NCBI GenBank assembly: GCA_900128395.1 | Contig: LT649235.1 | Span: 25,959-89,958, forward strand | Direction of reading: 5' to 3' | Length of the DNA stretch: 64,000 bases | DNA from: Stramenopiles sp. TOSAG23-2 | Lineage: Eukaryota; Sar | Shown: piece after piece, positions 19,329-29,625 of the stretch | How positions within the stretch are numbered: position 1 is the first letter of the stretch | Layout: each line of letters begins with the position of its first letter | Translations under genes and position numbers: made by a program | Notes under the pieces: model-generated | Told to the model about the DNA's origin: nothing | Databases searched by the model: none | The model's input: only the letters and a program-made list of their open reading frames with translations

Positions 19329-20108
19329 TTAACCAGCAGCATCCTTGATGGTGTCACTTATTTCACCATATTTAGCTCGGCTACGTTTTGCCTTTTCATT
19401 GACTGATTTTATCGCACGTTCTTGACGCACAGCAATACTTTTAAAGTAATCAACGTCCTCTTTTAGTGCATCTTCATAAGATGGCTCATTGATAGCACTT
19501 TTATGAAATGCATCTACCATTTTTCCTAATAATATTTGAGCGTTTTTGCTATTTTTACTTTTTATTGTTTTTCGTATTGTATCGAGGAGTGTCAGAGCAT
19601 CTCCAGCAGTTTTAATATCTCTTTCTTTCAATTCATTTTTCAAATTGGAAATTACATCATAAAAATTTGACGTAATTTGTTTATCTGTAAATTTTTGGCG
19701 TACTGACGTCATTTTGTTGATCCTATTGTTTAATACTATAATTTGATGATTAGGTTGAATTGATTTAATAAATTGTCCCGTATTATTGAATTTAGAAATT
19801 GATATGTTGTTACTACCACCATTATCAACTTCAAGACCATCATAATCAATTGCTGAATTAGTTGCAGAAAGAGATGATGATTGAGGTAGTAATTCATCAG
19901 ACCGTTGAGGTAATTTGTCATTAAGAAAATACGTGTTTAATTTTTTCATTTTAAATTTAGTAGATTTATATCCAAATTCATTGAAAATTGCATCTCTCCA
20001 AGAAACATCTTCGTCGTTATTGTCCTCATCTTCATCTAAATTATTTATATCCTCGTTTTCCATACTGATATGGCTAGGATATTGTTGATAATATTGCATT
20101 CGCTTCAT
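19329..20108 (-). CDS. Unknown helical protein with acidic N-terminus
   Basis: A 259-residue protein. The N-terminus is acidic and Asn-rich (NNLDEDEDNNDEDVSWRD); an internal Met16 is an alternative start. Residues about 130-259 are predicted helical: FTDKQITSNFYDVISNLKNELKERD, AGDALTLLDTIRKTIKSKN, LGKMVDAFHKSAI, and a charged C-terminal helix. No family is recognised. The helical half could be a coiled-coil or scaffold interface. It sits 23 bp upstream of another unknown frame on the same strand. Confidence 0.55.
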   Translation of the reverse strand: MKRMQYYQQYPSHISMENEDINNLDEDEDNNDEDVSWRDAIFNEFGYKSTKFKMKKLNTYFLNDKLPQRSDELLPQSSSLSATNSAIDYDGLEVDNGGSNNISISKFNNTGQFIKSIQPNHQIIVLNNRINKMTSVRQKFTDKQITSNFYDVISNLKNELKERDIKTAGDALTLLDTIRKTIKSKNSKNAQILLGKMVDAFHKSAINEPSYEDALKEDVDYFKSIAVRQERAIKSVNEKAKRSRAKYGEISDTIKDAAG

Positions 20109-20651
20109 GTTCTTTTTCTTTCTTGTCTACTAATAATACGTTCATGCATAAAATATATTGATGATTTTATTCCTTTATATTACACAGTTAGTGAAATAAT
20201 GTTTATAGTGTATACGCACATTCGTACAATGCATATTACATATATATATATGAAATTGTATTTGGGGTACATATTTTTGCACCACATTTTCAAAAAATAA
20301 CTGCTGGACTGATATAATCTAGGTCCTAGACTTTTAGGACTGATATGTGCTATGTGCTCTGTGCTCAAAAATACACACGTTTAAGGTATAAATATTTTTA
20401 ACTTCTTTTTTTTTTACTATATGCAACCTGGTATTGCCAGATTGCAACCCAGGAACTATTTTGTATTTGTGCTAGATAGACCTTATTTATATTTGAATTA
20501 TTGTGTATTTTTTTTATTATTATTATTATTAAAAAATACACTTGTAAAATTTTCAAATATGTATTGCAAATATAAATTTTAAATGTATATATAGAATATA
20601 TACATAAACACAAAATAATAAAATCCATTAAAACAACGAAAAAAAGAAAAA
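20109..20651. promoter_or_regulatory. Divergent promoter spacer upstream of golgin gene
   Basis: It contains AACCTGGTA (20425-20433) and a second CCAGG at 20449, separated by TTGCCAG, within a GC-richer patch 200 bp before the golgin ATG. A GA/A-rich leader precedes the ATG. Confidence 0.5.
20425..20433. promoter_or_regulatory. AACCTGGTA variant of the palindromic element
   Basis: One mismatch from TACCTGGTA, with another CCAGG 16 bp downstream. Confidence 0.38.
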
Positions 20652-22085
20652 ATGGCTACTTCATGGCTAAATAATGTAACAAATGCACTAGAATCATTAG
20701 ATCAAGCTGCAGAGACAGCATTGACTACAGAGGAAGAAAGGCAAGAAGTAGAAATTGCACTTGAAGAGGAACGACAATTTGCAATTGATGAAGCAATAGA
20801 CCGGGATAAACAAAACAATGCTATAAAGTATCTTAGTCGTAACAATAAACGAGATATGTACAGCAATAAAGTTAATGATAGGGATAACAACACTAGTAAC
20901 AATTATAATAATAATGATAATTTCAATGGTAATAAGGATGATGAATATGTTGATGACGATGATGATGATGAATTTGATGATAGCAACATTGACAATAATT
21001 ATAATAATAATAATAATAATAATAGTGATAGTGATAGATATAATAATAACAACCAAACGTTTACCCCAGAAGCAATTTACAACCAACAATCCATTGCAAA
21101 CGATTTGACCGATGATTTACATGCAATTGAAATGGCATTGAAGCGCGAAAGATTGGAAAGAAGAAAAGATAAAGAAGAAGCAGACATCCGAGCAGAAGAG
21201 TTAAGGAAAGCTAATACCGACTTAACAAAAGCTTTAACAAAAGCAGAACTTACGATACAAAAATTACGAGATGCTGCCGAGTCAACAAGTATTGAAGACA
21301 TTCAACGTGATGCTTTAAGGCAAGCAGATAGTGCACAAGTTGATAAAGCAAATCGTGAAATTGAAAGGCTGCAACGCGATTTGATAAAACGAGATGTAGA
21401 AATTGAAAATTTATTGTTGAAAAATAAAAATATGCAACAACGTATGGAAAAACATAATACTGTAACCACTGAGCGTGATCAACACATGCAAAAGTTAGAA
21501 CGTGAATATCGTAACAAAATTGCTACAAAACAAAGCGATTTTGAACGTTTAAAGCGACACGCAGATCGATTGCAAAAAGAATTAGATTCGTATGTTGGAA
21601 AGAGTGCCATGTTGGAACAACGTATGCGACAAGTTGAAATAAAAAAACAAGAAAGTATTACAAGGCGCAGAAAAATGGAAGAAAATAGTTCTATATTAAA
21701 TGAAGATGATTATATGGATGAGGATGCAGATTTAGAAAGAGGTTTTAATAGCCAATATGGTAGCATTAGATCAAGTAAATACGCTCGGCGAAGGCGGACA
21801 AAAGGTATAGCATCTGCGTTAGCTCCATTGACACCTTTGACTAAGAATCGTCGTGTTAGACGTGCAATAGACCAAGTTGATCGGTGGTCATTAGAAACTG
21901 GGCGTGTATTAGAGCGTTTTCCGTTGGCACGTTTAATATTTGTTGTATATCTTGTCACCCTGCATTTATGGGTATTTATTTTACTTGGTCATCACTCACA
22001 TTCAATGAATCATAATGCAGGTGGTTCAGGACATGCAATACCTGGAGCAATGCCTGCTGCTCCACCCCCACCACAGCGAAGGTAA
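20652..22085 (+). CDS. GOLGA5: Golgin-84-like Golgi coiled-coil protein
   Basis: A 477-residue tail-anchored coiled-coil protein matching golgin-84 (GOLGA5; plant golgin candidate 1/2). It starts MATSWLNNVTNALESLDQAAETAL, the conserved N-terminal helix of this family. An Asn/Asp-rich low-complexity stretch follows (about residues 75-135), then a long coiled coil (about 155-345), and the diagnostic C-terminus: basic RR-rich segment, RFPLARLIFVVYLVTLHLWVFILLGHH transmembrane anchor and short luminal tail ending in a Pro-rich stretch. Golgin-84 tethers COPI vesicles at the cis-Golgi rim. The N- and C-terminal hallmarks make this call firm despite the usual weak coiled-coil similarity. Confidence 0.83.
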   Translation: MATSWLNNVTNALESLDQAAETALTTEEERQEVEIALEEERQFAIDEAIDRDKQNNAIKYLSRNNKRDMYSNKVNDRDNNTSNNYNNNDNFNGNKDDEYVDDDDDDEFDDSNIDNNYNNNNNNNSDSDRYNNNNQTFTPEAIYNQQSIANDLTDDLHAIEMALKRERLERRKDKEEADIRAEELRKANTDLTKALTKAELTIQKLRDAAESTSIEDIQRDALRQADSAQVDKANREIERLQRDLIKRDVEIENLLLKNKNMQQRMEKHNTVTTERDQHMQKLEREYRNKIATKQSDFERLKRHADRLQKELDSYVGKSAMLEQRMRQVEIKKQESITRRRKMEENSSILNEDDYMDEDADLERGFNSQYGSIRSSKYARRRRTKGIASALAPLTPLTKNRRVRRAIDQVDRWSLETGRVLERFPLARLIFVVYLVTLHLWVFILLGHHSHSMNHNAGGSGHAIPGAMPAAPPPPQRR

Positions 22086-22641
22086 TAAAGAAGGATGGGT
22101 GATTTATTTATTGCGTAGTATATTATATTAAATATGATATATAAATTTAATTACATACATATATGTATGATATGCACAAAATATATATTTTTCTTGGTAT
22201 TTTTATTTTTTGAAAGAAAGAGAGAGAGAGAGAGAGTCAAGATGAAAAGTAATATCATATATATCATATATACTCGTTTGATACTCTTTATATATAACGT
22301 ATCATACGAGTCGTATGATGTAATATATACTCTTCGTACAACACGTACAGTACACGTACGATGTATCATCTGACTTCGATTTTAGTGAGATAGATATTAA
22401 TATTCATCTTGACTCTCTCTCTCTCTCTCTCTCTCTACAAAGTATTAAAAAATACGTGTATATTTTCGTTATTGCATTAATTATAGTATGATATCATATC
22501 ATACGCTTCGTATTATATTTTTTATAAAGATCTAAAGCAAAAATTAAATATCATATACGAAGCGGTTCGTATCAAATACACACACTCTCTTCCTCTCTTT
22601 CTTTCTTGCTTTTCAAAAACTTTTTAAGCAAAGAACATTTT
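22086..22641. other. Convergent AT-rich spacer with GA/TC inverted repeat
   Basis: The spacer lies between the golgin and mS29 3' ends. It contains a (GA)n...TCAAGATGA arm at 22219-22245 and the inverted TCATCTTGA(CT)n arm at 22404-22436, TACGA words between them, and a reverse-strand fragment of the dispersed repeat (GTGAGATAGATATTAATATT, 22386-22405). Confidence 0.6.
22219..22436. repeat. Inverted repeat with GA/TC arms
   Basis: The left arm (GA)n-GTCAAGATGA and right arm TCATCTTGAC-(TC)n are complementary over about 25-30 bp around a loop of about 160 bp. A transcript through it could form a long hairpin. Confidence 0.6.
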
Positions 22642-24141
22642 TTAAACTACACTCATTGTCGCTAAATCAAGACGTTTAATGCCATCCGGATACAAAAATG
22701 GATCAATTGTTGCTACTTTTTTTAACAATTCACCTGGACAACCATCGCTAATACTCCATAATTTGTCAAGTGCCATACGTTCAACTTCTTGAACACCAGG
22801 CGCCATTTGCTTATCTTTCATAAGTACACTTAAATAATTAAAACATTCATCCTTTGAAAAAGGCTCGACAGTAACTTTATGCATTTTATAATCAACACGT
22901 TTATCAAGCTCTTTCGATTTATTACCAAACCTCGCGGTAGTCGCACCAAGAACAAACCCATTTACAGGTTTTGCAACGTTGCTTAAACCTGTGAGATCAA
23001 ATATTTGAAAAGGTCTTACGCCAGCTAAATTGCTTGGCCACAAATCGACTTGTTTATATGCATATATAGATTTTAAATACAAAGAATCGACTTCATCAAT
23101 AGCTATCAAGACAGGCACCTCTGTTGCTAAACTCATTTCCTGGCGTACTGCATTCAAAATGAAACTAGATTCAACTACTTTTCTTATACCATGTTCAACT
23201 AATTTTAATAAGTTTGGCGCAACCTTTTTCAAGTGATCTTGCTTTACTTTAACCTTTACTAATTCATTTCTATGAAGTTTGTACAACCTTTTTAAATACG
23301 GCACAGTAACCTCTGGTTGATCAAAAACATTTGGTAACGTGTCAACTTTCGATGGACGTACACTTAAACCACCTTCGGTAAACATTGTTGGTGATGGAAG
23401 ATGTAACGTAAGCCACCCCGCTTTCCTAAAAGTGTCCACGGCTACCTGCAAAGTCGTTGTCTTGCCACATCCTGCAACACCATCTAAAATGACTGCTCCT
23501 GTATTTATTTGATCATAAAATGGAGTTTCAGATGGATGCAAAGGATAATCACAAACTTTTCTATTGATGCTATCGATTAATTTGGAAATAAATGGTCGTA
23601 TATATATCTTTCGATTTTCATCGACGAGAAGTTTCGGATCATTCCAGTGACTTGGTAAGCCATCTTGCAATTGCAACGTGACAAACTCTTTTTCAACCAA
23701 CTTTGACATCGGCCAAGGTAAGAATTTCATTTCAATATTTTCCCACGTTCCCGTCTTTTCTTTATTTTCTTCGTATATCTTCATTACAGTTTCTGCTTCT
23801 TCTGGCGTTGAAAATTCCAATACAGCACCTCGTTGTTGGCCGAGCCAGGTAATATTTGCGGATTCATTGATCCCAGAAACCAAGCTAAAGAAACTGCTTT
23901 TCTTTTCCATATCCCCATTCAAATTTTCATCTGAAAATTTGGCCTTCAACCATCGGCGTTCTTGAGTATCATCATTATTATTGTTCTCACCACCTTCATA
24001 ATTCTTTGTTGTATAATATTTAAAATGTGTTGATGAAAAAGTTTGGTTTACATCAGTAATAGTATAATTTATTCCTCCTTTTGCATTTTTCATCAACGAC
24101 GAGCGTCTTGTCGCTGCTTTCCATATATTATTCAACAACAT
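22642..24141 (-). CDS. DAP3: Mitochondrial small ribosomal subunit protein mS29 (DAP3-like GTPase)
   Basis: A 499-residue protein of the mS29/DAP3 family, the P-loop GTPase of the mitochondrial small ribosomal subunit. The N-terminus is basic and Ser/Thr-rich, as expected for a mitochondrial presequence. The P-loop is GVAGCGKTT (about residue 218), followed by WLTLHLPSPTMFTEGG, FDQPEVTVPYLKRLYKLH and the Walker B-like VLIAIDEVDSLY. The C-terminal region has the VEPFSKDECFNYLSVLM segment typical of the lid domain. Between presequence and core lies an extra segment (about residues 80-135) that reads like an RRM fold (GAVLEFSTPEEAETVMKIYEE), not expected in this family. The gene is convergent with the golgin gene and divergent from the SNF2 gene. 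Confidence 0.75.
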   Translation of the reverse strand: MLLNNIWKAATRRSSLMKNAKGGINYTITDVNQTFSSTHFKYYTTKNYEGGENNNNDDTQERRWLKAKFSDENLNGDMEKKSSFFSLVSGINESANITWLGQQRGAVLEFSTPEEAETVMKIYEENKEKTGTWENIEMKFLPWPMSKLVEKEFVTLQLQDGLPSHWNDPKLLVDENRKIYIRPFISKLIDSINRKVCDYPLHPSETPFYDQINTGAVILDGVAGCGKTTTLQVAVDTFRKAGWLTLHLPSPTMFTEGGLSVRPSKVDTLPNVFDQPEVTVPYLKRLYKLHRNELVKVKVKQDHLKKVAPNLLKLVEHGIRKVVESSFILNAVRQEMSLATEVPVLIAIDEVDSLYLKSIYAYKQVDLWPSNLAGVRPFQIFDLTGLSNVAKPVNGFVLGATTARFGNKSKELDKRVDYKMHKVTVEPFSKDECFNYLSVLMKDKQMAPGVQEVERMALDKLWSISDGCPGELLKKVATIDPFLYPDGIKRLDLATMSVV

Positions 24142-24639
24142 GATTCTTTTTATATGTATATCTTGTTTATTAATTATATATTTCCTGTAAATTGTATATT
24201 ATAAGTAGGTGTCTACTATATGATAATATATATATACAAGGTGTGTGTGGATGGTTAATTCATTTATAGTACTCTCTTTGTTGTTGTTGTTGTTGTTTTT
24301 TTTGTTGTTTTTTTGTTCTATTTCCAGATTTCACAATCTTAATCTGGCAATCCCCAGGTCCTGTATGTAGTCTAACAAATGTAGTCGTCTATGTATAATA
24401 GTGCCGAGAGCTATCCATCATTTTTGCCATTTGCGCAAATAATAATACCTGGTAATATTAGCGAAGAAGAAATGTGCTGCTGCATGCATCAAATAATAGT
24501 AGAAATAGATGTCTCAATCACTATATTCAATATATTAATATACAGTATTCAATAATCTTTTAAAACATTCAGATAGACAATACGTAAAGTAATCATAACA
24601 ATATAACACTCGCGGAGAGTGTATCAATACTCGTAAAAT
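24142..24639. promoter_or_regulatory. Divergent promoter spacer with exact TACCTGGTA
   Basis: The spacer lies between mS29 (minus) and the SNF2 helicase (plus). A GC-richer block at about 24325-24490 contains CCAGG at 24354 and exact TACCTGGTA at 24446, plus a GTAGTCGTCTAT word shared with the EFHB spacer. A (TTG)n run lies at 24280-24300. Confidence 0.55.
24446..24454. promoter_or_regulatory. TACCTGGTA palindromic element
   Basis: Exact copy, about 190 bp before the SNF2 start. It continues AATATTA exactly as at 17187. Confidence 0.45.
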
Positions 24640-27600
24640 ATGGAGGAAGATGATTGTATATGCACTCCAAAATGTAAACCTGAAATATCCATGGAATATT
24701 GTGGTGACTTAGTTGGATATTGCGATTTATTAGTCGTCACAGATGAACATTTAGAACCAGGTTTGTCTAATAATGCATATTTGTCAAAATCTATTGAGTT
24801 ATTGGAAAGGAAAAGGCTCATTTATACGTACAAAGAACCTTTACGCTTGCCGTTGCCAGTAGTAACGACCACAACGACGACGACAACAACAACAACGACA
24901 GTCGCTGCAAGTATCTCCAACAATAAGAATAATGAATTTCTTGAAAACTACAGTATCGTACGAGTTTATGTATATTTAATGTCAAAAAAAATGGGTGGAC
25001 AAATCCCTACAATAAGTACTTTATCGCATTTCGATAATCGTGTCACCACCGCTTTAATGGAATTATTGCCACATTTGAAGTATGATTGGGAGAAAGCATG
25101 GGCTGGGCTATTCAAACCAAGGAATAGCAATTGCACATTTTGTTGTGGCAACGGTAATATGGAAAAAACCCATGCAGTATATTCCATCAAGGATATTATA
25201 AAGTGTAAAACTACCTCAAAATGCTATGTTCTTGGGTGTGAAAAACACCAAATATTAAACAATTTTATGACAAAGAAAGAGAAGGCCATATACAGAAGGA
25301 ACTTTTCTCTTTTGAATCGCTTCAATCGATTAGAACCCCCCCCTCCTGTTGATTTAATTGGTTTAACAGTTGGGCATGGTATGGTACCTTTATTGAATTT
25401 GACAGAAGCTATTTTTGATAACATTGCATCGTTTTGTAATGGAAAAACATTGGATAACTTTGGACAAACATGCCGTGCCGGTCATGCATATGTTTTCGAT
25501 GCAGTACCAGGCATGCTATTGACGTTGAAACCACATCAAAGAGCTGCCCTGCGATGGATGTTATTGCAAGAAAATCGTTTGGCACTTACTGGCCATGATG
25601 TACCTATGAATAATGAAAAAAGACCTTTTCATATTGAATTGATACCTTTTGATCCAAATGAAAATTATGTAAGAACTATAGCTGTTAATTTAACATCCTT
25701 TCATTTTGATTACAAAATTCAGCATCGTGATGATTTCAATGAAAGTAATGGTGGAAATAACAATAACAACAACAACAACAACAGTGCAGCAACAAGGACG
25801 TTAGCAAACACAAACAGTAGTAGTAGTAGTAGTAGAATTAGTATTAGTAGCACCAGTGGTATTAGTTTGCCCACGAAAATCCATAAAGGCTCTCCATCAA
25901 AATTGAAAGTTCGTTATTCAAATGATACAATGACCTCCACTATTAATGCTACCACCACCACTTCCACCAACAATGACATCAGCCAAAATGATAATGTAAA
26001 ACGAAAATGTATTGGCGGCTTATATTGTGATGATCCTGGTTTAGGTAAAACAATCACAGCACTTGCATTGATATTAAGGACGAAGTATCAAGAACCTATT
26101 TTACTGCCACATATGAAGATTCATACGACAAATCCAGGACCATATGCAAATTTGCATGAAAGATACTGTAAAAGAAAATCATATTATGCATTGGAAAATC
26201 ATGTGGGCCAAGCAGATTTTGAACAAAGCTTCAGCCCTTTAGCAACTTCACGAAAGTCACGACGGTTACAGAGGTCATCTAGTTTAGGCGAAAAGTTAGA
26301 AATTTTGGTAGCATCAACAACTTTGATAGTTGTTCCATTCACATTAGTAAATCATTGGATACATCAAATTCAATTACATGTGAAAGAGGGTTTGTTGAAA
26401 TACAAATCGATTGCACCGCTTAACAACAACAATAATGATAACAATAATAACGCTAATGGAAGTGACTCACACGAAATTCCTATGCCCAGTACTTTACGAC
26501 AATACGATATAATAATAACTACCTTTCAACAATTGAGTTACGAGTGGAGAAAACACAAAGGGAAAAGCAATCTTTTGAAAACACATTGGCTGAGGGTCAT
26601 TTTGGACGAAGGACATGAGCTTGGCAAGAGTGTACAACTGACAAATCGTCTACAATTATGTTGCATGTTGAAATGTGACCGGCGTTGGATTATGACCGGA
26701 ACTCCAACACCAAAAAGCGCAATTAGTTACAGACAAAAAAATGATGCAAATAATAACAATACGAAGTATGGAAGTGGTGAAATTAAATATTTACAGCCCT
26801 TATTACGGTTTTTGCGCATAGAACCATTTAATTTATCGAGGATATCAAATTCAGTATATAAACGTTTGATTTCAGATCCATACGAACATGGCGATATTAA
26901 CGCAGTTGAGCGTTTAGATTGTCTGTTGCAACAAGTCATGATACGCAGTAACAAAAGAAAGATCCCCAACTTCCCTAAATTGAAAGAACATAACGTGATC
27001 TTGGACTTTACAGATGTACATGGAAAAAGTTATTGCCAGTTAGTGGAGGTCATTCAAAGAAATTTAATGTTGGCTGATTGGTTCGACAAAAATCATAACG
27101 AATCATTGTTGAATCCAAAGTCTTCAACATATGCTGCTCAAACTGCAGAAAATATACGCTTATCATGCTGTGTAGCTGGTAATATGCATTTACCAATCAG
27201 TGAAATTGAACTTATGGAAACGTTAGATGAGATACAATATGGGTTTTCATTAGATCATCTAATCACACGCCAATGGGGTATAGGAGCAAATAATAGTTTC
27301 TGTCGTTTATGCAAAGTGGATCTGCCAAAGCCGAGAATGCGTAATAAAGATCGATTAAAGGCAATGTGGTATACACATGCAAATGGCCATAGACATAGAG
27401 AGTTAACATTTAATGGTGTGGAAAAAAAAATTTCTGATGAGAGACGCGTTAAAATCGGGGAAGCATTACGTAATGGATGCAAGTGTGAAAAGTGTGATAT
27501 ATTTAGCTTGCAACCACTGATAACTCCGTGTGGTTGTTTATTATGTGCATGGTGTACAAAATCTTCAAAAACGAAATGCAGTTTATGCAATTCAGAATAC

Positions 27601-29271
27601 AAAATGCAAGCGATTGATGATAAGACTAGAAAAGATGTAAATCCAAATCCACAATGGTCTGTACCAATTGAATTGATTGAATTGCAGCCTGCATATAGTA
27701 GTGTTTATACTGGTGGATTTGGTGCTCAAGGTACTGGTGGGTGGAGATTAGACTATACCTCTTTAAACCATGAATCTTCTAAAATCAAATATTTATTTAA
27801 GAAATTGCGGGAATTTTTTGATCAATTTGAATGGAAAGCTGATCCATCAAACTTTAATACTGGTGGAAGTTGGTTGCATATCAATTTAAACAACAAAACA
27901 AAACGGAAAGTAATTGTATTTTCACAATTTATGCAGCATTTTTTAGCAATTGAACAGGCGTTAAATCGTCAGAATGTAAGATTTGCAAGAGTATATTTGA
28001 ATTCCAATTTGGAAAAAGTACGAGAAATTCAACGTTTTGAGAGTGATCCGAATATCCCAATACTTTTAATGGATGTATCTGGTGCAGTGGGTTTGGATTT
28101 ACACTTCGTCTCGCATGTATTTTTAATGGATCCAATTCCAGATATTAGTTTAGAGGAGCAAATAATAGCAAGAGCATGGAGGATGGGGGCACAGGAGACG
28201 ATACATATTTATCGTTTAGCAATGAAAGATTCTGTTGAACATACCCTATTAAAAATGCGGGATGGAGAAATTATTGATGAAACTAATGCAATAGATGAAG
28301 ATAGAAATAACAGCAATAATATTGATATTGCAGAAGGAGATGAAAGCTCAAGTATTATATCTAAGAACGATAATGAGCATATATTGTTGAATTTAAAACG
28401 TGTAAAATTTTTAAATAGCAGCAATGATATGCCTTCTTTCATAAGTAGTGATAAATTTGTGGGAGCAAAGAAACATTATATTTTTAAACATGGAGTGCAA
28501 GGTCTTGGATATTATTTGGATGTAGTGAATGAAAAAAATAATAAAGGTATACTGAAAAAAGCTGGAGAAACAATCAATTTAATTTCACTGAATACTCAAC
28601 CTTCGACCATGCAAACACAAAGGAATGAGGGGAGGAGGATGATGATGATGCCTGATGAGGATGATGAAAATAGTAACAGTAATAGTAGCAATAGTGGCAA
28701 TAGCACAACAAGCAGTAATTATCAAATTGGTAATAACAGATTTCGTCGGACTGTTACATATTCCAATGGTAATAGCATTAGTAGTAACAATAACAGTAAC
28801 AGTAGTAGCAGTAGCAGGAGCAGCAGTAGTTCTAGTAGCAGTAGTAGACCTTTACAGAATCAACCATCATCTCAAGAGTCTTTAGTTATTTTAGCAAACC
28901 AAAAGATATACAAGAAATTAAATGCAAAACGATTTGTTGGCATACGCTATAAATGTGACGATATTCAGAATAGTAACGGGAAATACGCATATGGTAAATT
29001 ATTACTTAATGGATATATTGATTCAGATACAAGTACATCTGGTTGGTCGAGAGAAGGTGGCAATTTGACTCCATTCCAATGGGAAAAGACAAGTGTCAAA
29101 TCTCCTCATCAAAATCAATTTATGAAATGGGTAGTTATTGTAGATGTAGATGGCGAAATTTTAGAGACGGGGGAGATAGCTATCAAAGATTATATTTTGA
29201 GGCATGATTTAATGACAAATCAAAATAGAAAGAAGAAGCCGACAAAACGAGTTCAATTTTCTCTTCCATGA
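24640..29271 (+). CDS. F-box, SNF2 ATPase and RING protein (plant At3g54460-like)
   Basis: A 1,543-residue chromatin or DNA-repair ATPase. Order: N-terminal Cys-containing region; F-box-like helix (about residues 255-285, LTEAIFDNIASFCNGKTLDNFGQTCR); SNF2 ATPase with motif I DDPGLGKTITAL (about 463-475), motif II DEGHEL (about 655) and motif III WIMTGTPTP (about 685); RING finger (about 947-980, CEKC...CGCLLCAWC...CSLCN); helicase C lobe (about 1085-1200) with VIVFSQFMQHF, GAVGLDLHFVSHVFLMDP and QIIARAWRMGAQ. Long Asn/Ser/Thr-rich inserts split the ATPase lobes. The same F-box plus SNF2 plus RING arrangement is known from the plant protein encoded by At3g54460; the RING nested between lobes also resembles Rad5/HLTF. 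A role as a nuclear ATP-dependent translocase with ubiquitin-ligase function is inferred. Confidence 0.85.
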   Translation: MEEDDCICTPKCKPEISMEYCGDLVGYCDLLVVTDEHLEPGLSNNAYLSKSIELLERKRLIYTYKEPLRLPLPVVTTTTTTTTTTTTVAASISNNKNNEFLENYSIVRVYVYLMSKKMGGQIPTISTLSHFDNRVTTALMELLPHLKYDWEKAWAGLFKPRNSNCTFCCGNGNMEKTHAVYSIKDIIKCKTTSKCYVLGCEKHQILNNFMTKKEKAIYRRNFSLLNRFNRLEPPPPVDLIGLTVGHGMVPLLNLTEAIFDNIASFCNGKTLDNFGQTCRAGHAYVFDAVPGMLLTLKPHQRAALRWMLLQENRLALTGHDVPMNNEKRPFHIELIPFDPNENYVRTIAVNLTSFHFDYKIQHRDDFNESNGGNNNNNNNNNSAATRTLANTNSSSSSSRISISSTSGISLPTKIHKGSPSKLKVRYSNDTMTSTINATTTTSTNNDISQNDNVKRKCIGGLYCDDPGLGKTITALALILRTKYQEPILLPHMKIHTTNPGPYANLHERYCKRKSYYALENHVGQADFEQSFSPLATSRKSRRLQRSSSLGEKLEILVASTTLIVVPFTLVNHWIHQIQLHVKEGLLKYKSIAPLNNNNNDNNNNANGSDSHEIPMPSTLRQYDIIITTFQQLSYEWRKHKGKSNLLKTHWLRVILDEGHELGKSVQLTNRLQLCCMLKCDRRWIMTGTPTPKSAISYRQKNDANNNNTKYGSGEIKYLQPLLRFLRIEPFNLSRISNSVYKRLISDPYEHGDINAVERLDCLLQQVMIRSNKRKIPNFPKLKEHNVILDFTDVHGKSYCQLVEVIQRNLMLADWFDKNHNESLLNPKSSTYAAQTAENIRLSCCVAGNMHLPISEIELMETLDEIQYGFSLDHLITRQWGIGANNSFCRLCKVDLPKPRMRNKDRLKAMWYTHANGHRHRELTFNGVEKKISDERRVKIGEALRNGCKCEKCDIFSLQPLITPCGCLLCAWCTKSSKTKCSLCNSEYKMQAIDDKTRKDVNPNPQWSVPIELIELQPAYSSVYTGGFGAQGTGGWRLDYTSLNHESSKIKYLFKKLREFFDQFEWKADPSNFNTGGSWLHINLNNKTKRKVIVFSQFMQHFLAIEQALNRQNVRFARVYLNSNLEKVREIQRFESDPNIPILLMDVSGAVGLDLHFVSHVFLMDPIPDISLEEQIIARAWRMGAQETIHIYRLAMKDSVEHTLLKMRDGEIIDETNAIDEDRNNSNNIDIAEGDESSSIISKNDNEHILLNLKRVKFLNSSNDMPSFISSDKFVGAKKHYIFKHGVQGLGYYLDVVNEKNNKGILKKAGETINLISLNTQPSTMQTQRNEGRRMMMMPDEDDENSNSNSSNSGNSTTSSNYQIGNNRFRRTVTYSNGNSISSNNNSNSSSSSRSSSSSSSSSRPLQNQPSSQESLVILANQKIYKKLNAKRFVGIRYKCDDIQNSNGKYAYGKLLLNGYIDSDTSTSGWSREGGNLTPFQWEKTSVKSPHQNQFMKWVVIVDVDGEILETGEIAIKDYILRHDLMTNQNRKKKPTKRVQFSLP

Positions 29272-29625
29272 ATTTGTAAAAATGAAAATCCCTTCAAATT
29301 TATGTGTGCGAGTGTGTGTGTATTTGAATATGTATACATGTACGAGTATAAGATGATGGACAATCTATGATAAAGAAAAGGATTTATCATATGATACTCC
29401 TACTATTAATAAAGCTCTCATGCGCCGCCGCAAGCAGCAATTATTCTCTAAAAATGTTCTCGTATTTCGTATAATTTATTTAAATTACGGAAGTACGACG
29501 CTTTTGTAAAAAAGTACGAGTAAATATTATATTATGCGCGTAAAATTAAATCTTCTACGCTCGAGTATATGATGCTCTCAATACGCCGTATATTTTTTTA
29601 CAATTTTTTTACAACACACACTCTT
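29272..29625. other. Convergent AT-rich spacer
   Basis: It lies between the SNF2 and MFS transporter 3' ends. TACGA/TCGTA words occur at about 29340-29590, with one GC patch (GCGCCGCCGCAAGC near 29421). No gene and no full dispersed repeat. Confidence 0.5.

Noticed and set aside
18886-20108. Joining the two unknown frames by a 45-bp GT-AG interval
   Set aside because: The nearest interval does not bring the second frame into phase, so separate frames were kept.
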